Assembly: GCA_049644265.1 (NCBI GenBank)
Contig: JBARRO010000205.1
Span: forward strand, 1-9,762
Origin: JBARRO01 sp049644265
GTDB lineage: Bacteria; Bacteroidota; Ignavibacteria; UBA10030
Direction of reading: 5' to 3'
DNA length: 9,762 nucleotides
Shown: piece by piece, positions 6,573-9,762 of the stretch
How the letters are laid out: the number at the start of each line of letters is the position of its first letter
Numbering within the stretch: position 1 is the first letter of the stretch
Made by a program: the position numbers and the translations under genes
The notes under the pieces: model-generated
The model's database searches: none
Seen by the model: only the letters and a program-made list of their open reading frames with translations
What the model was told of the DNA's origin: nothing

Positions 6573-8426
6573 ATGAGTCTAAGACGTTCTTATGTTGTTG
6601 TCCTGTCCATTGCTTTTACCGCTTCCATGTGTGCTGCCCAACGATCGCGCGCACTTCCTACCGACACGCTTGCAAAAATCGGTGGAGCAGTCATCTCCGC
6701 TGAAGACCTCCTGGAACGTATCGAACTCATGCCCTGGCCCGAGAAGCAGAAACTGTCGCAGGCAGACTCTGCCAAGGTAAAGGCGCTGCAGTCTCTGGTT
6801 GCCGAGAAAGTGTTGGCACTTGAGGGCTACAAGCTTGGAATCGACCGCGACCGCACTCTAGGGGGTTTGACGGATGCGTTGGAAAAGCTCTTCATCCGGG
6901 ATGAGCTCTACCGGCGGGAAGTCAGAGCGAAAACACAGGTTACCCAGCAAGAGATGGCGACCGGAATGAAGCGATTCGGAAGTCAGCGCGGAGTCCTGCT
7001 TGTTCGGGCTGATTCACGGGAGCATGCGGAAACGCTCTTTCGGAAACTTTCGAAAGCAAAGGACCTGCTCAAGAGCCTGGCAAGCGTTTCCCCAAAACCT
7101 GCGGAAGTCGATTCGATCACCATGGAATTTGGCGGCGAGGACCTTGCGCTCGAAAATGCAGCATTTGCGCTACAGAAAGAAAAACTTTCCACGCCGGTCA
7201 AATCAGACGCAGCGGGCTGGGTACTGTTGTATCTCACGGGCGAGCGCTTGAATCCTGACTACAAAACCCTTGGCGTCGAGGAACGCGTTCGTCGTGTCGA
7301 AAGAAACATTCGCGAGCGAAAGGAAGCCGGGAATGCAGCGAAGTTGTATCGGAACATTCTCGCAAAGAAATCCGCGCGGGCAAACGGAGATATGTTCAAT
7401 GCGGTGGCGGACACGCTGTTGAAAGTCATGATTCGCGATTCCGCTTCAATCCACATCAAATCCGGATTCCTCCTGTCGGCCGCCGTATTGGACCGGTGTG
7501 CGAGTCTCCTTGGCCCCCTTCGGGAGAATGCACTGGTGGAAATGGAAGGTGGTGATCTCAGCGTTGAAGCCGTTATCGAAATGATGAAACTCGACAAGTT
7601 TGATGTTCCAAAGCTTGAATCCGAACTCTTCAAGACAGGATTGAACCGATTTGTGAAAAGAATCGCCGAGGAAGAATTCCTTACACGGGAGGGAAGAAAA
7701 AAGAATCTTCAGAACACCCGTCGCGTTCAGCATGATCTTGGAGTGTGGTCGGAGTATTGGGTTTCCCAACTTCTGTTGCGAAAGCTCAGAGACAGTGTGA
7801 AAGTGACCGAAGAGGAGGTGCGCGATTATTTTGTGAAAAACTGCGCAGTACTTGGCAAATGGTACGAAATCAACGTGCGTGAGGTATTGTCGGAAAGCCC
7901 GTCAGCGGCTTCCGTAGTGCTTGGACAACTGCAGGAAGGAAAAGCTCTCGCCGACATTGCCAGAGATTTGAGTACACGAAAGGAATGGGCGGCTCGGGGC
8001 GGAGAATCGGGGTACTTTTCGGGCTTGCAGCATCCCGAATTGGTGTTCTATGCTTTTGATGCCGATACGGGGAGGCTTTTGGGACCTGTGAAGATTCCCG
8101 AAGGATATTCCATCTTCAAGGTGCTTGACAAAAGAAGAACCGACAGTCTCTCGACTTTGTTGTTCGATACGATGAAAGTGAATGTTCGGAATCGACTCCG
8201 ATTGGAGACACAAAAGGCGACAGTGGATTCGTTCATAGCGACCGGGGCAAGGGAGCTTGGGGCTCAACTCAAGTATGAAAAACTGCACGGCGTGTCAGTG
8301 ACGCCGACAAATATGGTGACGACCAGGCAGATCGGGTTTGGGGGGGAAATTAATGCTGTGCCGATGCTTGCTCCGCAATGGGATTGGATCAGGAAACTGC
8401 AGCCCGTATTGCTGGAGATGCCGTGA
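6573..8426 (+). CDS. SurA/PpiC-type periplasmic chaperone with two parvulin-like regions
   Basis: A 617-residue secreted protein related to SurA and parvulin-type (PpiC) folding factors, which assist periplasmic and outer-membrane proteins. It has a signal peptide at 1-22 (MSLRRSYVVV...MCAA). There are two similar halves. The first has a SurA-N-like segment (32-125, with IGGAVISAEDLLERI) and a degenerate parvulin-like segment (about 138-222). The second has a SurA-N-like segment (about 320-415, with MEGGDLSVEAVIEMM) and a clearer parvulin (430-519: GQLQEGKALADIARDLST, GGESGYFSG, LLGPVKIPEGYSIFKVLDK). The usual histidine in the first strand (HIL) reads REVLSES, and GYHI reads GYSI, so the catalytic histidines seem absent. 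ATG 6573 has GGGA four bases upstream; GTG 6561 would add four residues and lacks a ribosome site. It begins 28 bp after the ATPase gene, so it is probably co-transcribed. Confidence 0.82.
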   Translation: MSLRRSYVVVLSIAFTASMCAAQRSRALPTDTLAKIGGAVISAEDLLERIELMPWPEKQKLSQADSAKVKALQSLVAEKVLALEGYKLGIDRDRTLGGLTDALEKLFIRDELYRREVRAKTQVTQQEMATGMKRFGSQRGVLLVRADSREHAETLFRKLSKAKDLLKSLASVSPKPAEVDSITMEFGGEDLALENAAFALQKEKLSTPVKSDAAGWVLLYLTGERLNPDYKTLGVEERVRRVERNIRERKEAGNAAKLYRNILAKKSARANGDMFNAVADTLLKVMIRDSASIHIKSGFLLSAAVLDRCASLLGPLRENALVEMEGGDLSVEAVIEMMKLDKFDVPKLESELFKTGLNRFVKRIAEEEFLTREGRKKNLQNTRRVQHDLGVWSEYWVSQLLLRKLRDSVKVTEEEVRDYFVKNCAVLGKWYEINVREVLSESPSAASVVLGQLQEGKALADIARDLSTRKEWAARGGESGYFSGLQHPELVFYAFDADTGRLLGPVKIPEGYSIFKVLDKRRTDSLSTLLFDTMKVNVRNRLRLETQKATVDSFIATGARELGAQLKYEKLHGVSVTPTNMVTTRQIGFGGEINAVPMLAPQWDWIRKLQPVLLEMP

Positions 8427-8983
8427 ACACTTGCATGAGGTGGGTGTTCACCGGTATGTTGGTCTCGGGGGCAGAGAGAGCGGCAGCATTGCCCGACGAT
8501 TCTTTGAAATCCACCAGCCAGGCGAAGGAACTCTACGAGTATTTGTGGTCCATTGGCGACGAGCCGATGAATGCGCTCATGCTCTATAAAATGGTGCTGG
8601 GACAATTGCCGAAGAATGATGAAGAGCTTGAGCAATTTATAGAGTCGCGGGATCTTCCGGTCGATCGGACATTCTGGCGATATTCGACCGTCTGGACAAA
8701 AGGAGATACCTGTGTCGTGCGCGTGCTAATCGATGAGTTCAGCCATTCTCAGTTTCGACTGGATGACGGTGCGGAGATTGTCACCGCATTGGCGTTGTTC
8801 TATCTCAGGAGTGCTGTTCCGGGAACGGGCAGCTCAGCGATCCTTGTATCCGGAGAACTCTTTGAGGGAAGACTGCGGATGGGCAGTGCTGTAAGAGGGC
8901 TTGTGCGATACCAGGACAACTCCGGGACGGTCATGAGGTTGAGCGAGGCCGACCGGAAACGACTTCTCGGCCAAACTGAATAA
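8423..8983 (+). CDS. small probably secreted protein of unknown function, coupled to the SurA-like gene
   Basis: The 186-residue product matches no family I recognise. It starts at GTG 8423, overlapping the preceding TGA as GTGA, with GGAG at 8414-8417 five bases upstream, which suggests translational coupling. ATG 8378 is also open but would overlap by 49 bp and would bury the signal-like start. Residues 1-22 (MNTCMRWVFTGMLVSG...AAA) look like a short signal peptide; C4 is not in a lipobox. The body begins with helical segments (AKELYEYLWSIGDEPMNAL; NDEELEQFIESRDLP) and then a beta-rich part with TFWRYSTVWTKGDTCVVRVLIDEF. Residues 120-130 (ALALFYLR) are only mildly hydrophobic. It may extend or partner the chaperone-like protein encoded before it; that rests on gene context alone. 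It appears to be the last gene of the main unit. Confidence 0.75.
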   Translation: MNTCMRWVFTGMLVSGAERAAALPDDSLKSTSQAKELYEYLWSIGDEPMNALMLYKMVLGQLPKNDEELEQFIESRDLPVDRTFWRYSTVWTKGDTCVVRVLIDEFSHSQFRLDDGAEIVTALALFYLRSAVPGTGSSAILVSGELFEGRLRMGSAVRGLVRYQDNSGTVMRLSEADRKRLLGQTE

Positions 8984-9003
8984 ATGCGGTGTCACACCCG
9001 CAT
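8984..9003 (+). other. short hairpin immediately after the last operon gene
   Basis: ATGCGG (8984-8989) and CCGCAT (8998-9003) form a perfect 6-bp stem with an 8-nt loop; GGTG/CACC can pair further inside with one bulged C. It begins directly after the TAA stop at 8981-8983. There is no following T-tract, so it is not a standard intrinsic terminator, but its position would suit an mRNA 3'-end structure. Confidence 0.35.
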
Positions 9004-9075
9004 GACATTGGTTTGCGAAGGGAGCCAAAGCAGAGAGCGGGGAAATATCCCTGGTCTATTCCATTAACCAACATC

Positions 9076-9080
9076 GGAGG
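9076..9080 (+). promoter_or_regulatory. strong Shine-Dalgarno (GGAGG)
   Basis: GGAGG lies five bases before the ATG at 9086. It is the strongest ribosome binding site in the window and fixes this start. By contrast, the genes starting at 198, 4183 and 5060 show none. Confidence 0.85.
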
Positions 9081-9085
9081 TCGTC

Positions 9086-9502
9086 ATGAATAAGAAGGTC
9101 TGGTTGGGATTTGCAGCAGTTTTTGTGACTCTCGAGATTCTGGATTACGTGGTCAACGGGTTCATCCTGAAGTCGATGTACGCGTCGATAACCATCTGGC
9201 GATCCGATATGAACGCAAAAATGTGGATCTTCAGTCTGGTGACGCTGATAGGGTCCTACTTCCTCTCCTTCATATTTTCGAAAGGGTATGAGGGAAAAGG
9301 AATGCCGGAGGGAATTCGGTACGGCCTTTACACGGGAATTTGGTTGAATGTCGGAAAGGCGTACGGAACGTATGCCATGATCGCGATTCCCTACACGCTT
9401 GCGCTGGAATGGTTCCTCTACGGGGTTGTGGAATACATGATCGCGGGCATGGTGCTTGCCATGGTCTTTAGTTCAGGGAAGTCTGAACCAGGAAAAATCT
9501 GA
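9086..9502 (+). CDS. small four-helix integral membrane protein, unknown function
   Basis: A 138-residue protein with four predicted membrane helices near residues 5-27, 46-66, 78-100 and 107-128. Helix 2 and helix 3 are joined by a short charged loop (SKGYEGKGMPEGIRYG). The last two helices are rich in Gly, Tyr and Ala (GIRYGLYTGIWLNVGKAYGTYAM; WFLYGVVEYMIAGMVLAMVF). I do not recognise a named family; I see no catalytic motif or transporter signature. The short tail KSEPGKI is hydrophilic. It is separated from the upstream operon by 102 bp that include a hairpin, and it has its own strong ribosome binding site, so it is likely an independent transcript. The downstream gene is convergent. Being coding is well supported by its start context and its membrane-protein composition. 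Confidence 0.8.
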   Translation: MNKKVWLGFAAVFVTLEILDYVVNGFILKSMYASITIWRSDMNAKMWIFSLVTLIGSYFLSFIFSKGYEGKGMPEGIRYGLYTGIWLNVGKAYGTYAMIAIPYTLALEWFLYGVVEYMIAGMVLAMVFSSGKSEPGKI

Positions 9503-9515
9503 TTCGCCGGACCGG

Positions 9516-9531
9516 GGTGCCTCGCGGTACC
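9516..9531. terminator. possible hairpin between convergent genes
   Basis: GGTGCC (9516-9521) and GGTACC (9526-9531) pair with one G-U, around a 4-nt loop. On the minus strand the loop reads GCGA, a GNRA-type tetraloop. It fills most of the 30-bp gap between two convergent stops. No adjacent T-tract is present on either strand (TTTTT on the minus strand lies about 20 bases away), so terminator function is only a suggestion. Confidence 0.3.
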
Positions 9532-9532
9532 G

Positions 9533-9762
9533 TCAGTCCTTGTCGAGGACCGCGCGAATTCTCTTCAGCACTTCATTCGGATGGTAGGGCTTCATGATGA
9601 TGTCGCGGGCCCCTTTCTGCAGGATCTCTGTCCGGAGGTTCGGGTCGATGTAGCCGCTCGCCACAATGACACGGAGTTTGGGGTTCGACTTCAGCAGGCG
9701 CACAAACACTTGTTCTCCGGAGAGTTTGGGTAACCCGAGGTCAGTCAGGACCAGGTCGATGA
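9533..9762 (-). CDS. response-regulator receiver domain, C-terminal part (5' end outside window)
   Basis: The minus strand encodes 75 residues plus a TGA (9533-9535), open to the window edge. It reads as the second half of a CheY-like receiver. LVLTDLGLPKLSG carries the phospho-acceptor aspartate (codon 9740-9742), RVIVASGY carries the conserved Thr/Ser-position serine, and GARDIIMKPYHPNEVL carries the conserved lysine (codon 9590-9592) followed by the usual Pro-Tyr. The three visible key positions are intact, so it should be phosphorylatable. The protein stops about 15 residues after the KPY motif region, so the receiver is C-terminal. Together with the ASGY motif, this is common in hybrid histidine kinases and in single-domain regulators; which one cannot be decided here. 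It is convergent with the membrane protein gene, so it need not be linked to the transporter. Confidence 0.92.
   Translation of the reverse strand, partial: IDLVLTDLGLPKLSGEQVFVRLLKSNPKLRVIVASGYIDPNLRTEILQKGARDIIMKPYHPNEVLKRIRAVLDKD

Noticed and set aside
8378..8422. ATG 8378 as start of the small secreted protein
   Set aside because: It would overlap the chaperone gene by 49 bp, place a polar segment before the signal-like stretch, and ignore the GGAG-spaced GTG at 8423.
9016..9060. Possible promoter before the four-helix membrane protein
   Set aside because: No -35/-10 pair of acceptable sequence and spacing, and no Bacteroidota-type TAnnTTTG element could be identified by eye.

Overview
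The window is about 9.8 kb of gene-dense bacterial DNA of moderate GC content, with no rRNA, tRNA, IS element or CRISPR array. Seven tightly packed plus-strand genes, a detached eighth plus-strand gene and a convergent gene fragment account for almost all of it. Translation starts are mixed: some have good Shine-Dalgarno sequences (AGAGG, GGAG, GGAGG) and others have none. That mix, the secreted SurA-like chaperone and the heptanucleotide-repeat spacer suggest a Gram-negative (diderm) bacterium, possibly of the Bacteroidota/Chlorobi/Ignavibacteriota side of the tree. This placement is inference; no marker gene in the window fixes it.

Bases 1-197 are non-coding. They carry a striking degenerate array with 7-bp period, in three phase blocks, ending 16 bp before the first gene. 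From 198 to 6544 lies a complete but strongly divergent ABC transporter of the oligopeptide/dipeptide/nickel (Opp/Dpp) type. It consists of a membrane-anchored family-5 solute-binding protein (198-1925), an unrecognised secreted protein (1922-2830), a DppB-like permease with an enlarged coupling loop (2827-3999), a DppC-like permease (4183-5058) and a single protein fusing two ATPase domains (5060-6544). The first three genes are joined by 4-bp GTGA stop/start overlaps. A 183-bp spacer with a strong GC hairpin separates the two permease genes.

Immediately downstream, probably in the same transcription unit, are a 617-residue secreted SurA/PpiC-type protein with two SurA-N-plus-parvulin halves (6573-8426) and, overlapping it by GTGA, a 186-residue secreted protein of unknown function (8423-8983). 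In both parvulin-like regions the usual active-site histidines appear to be missing, so a chaperone role is more likely than prolyl isomerisation. The combined layout suggests a cell-envelope unit that couples peptide (or other small-ligand) import with handling of periplasmic proteins. The substrate cannot be read from the sequence.

After a hairpin-bearing gap comes a four-helix membrane protein of unknown function with a strong ribosome binding site (9086-9502). Convergent to it, and cut by the window edge, is the C-terminal part of a response-regulator receiver domain (9533-9762, minus strand).
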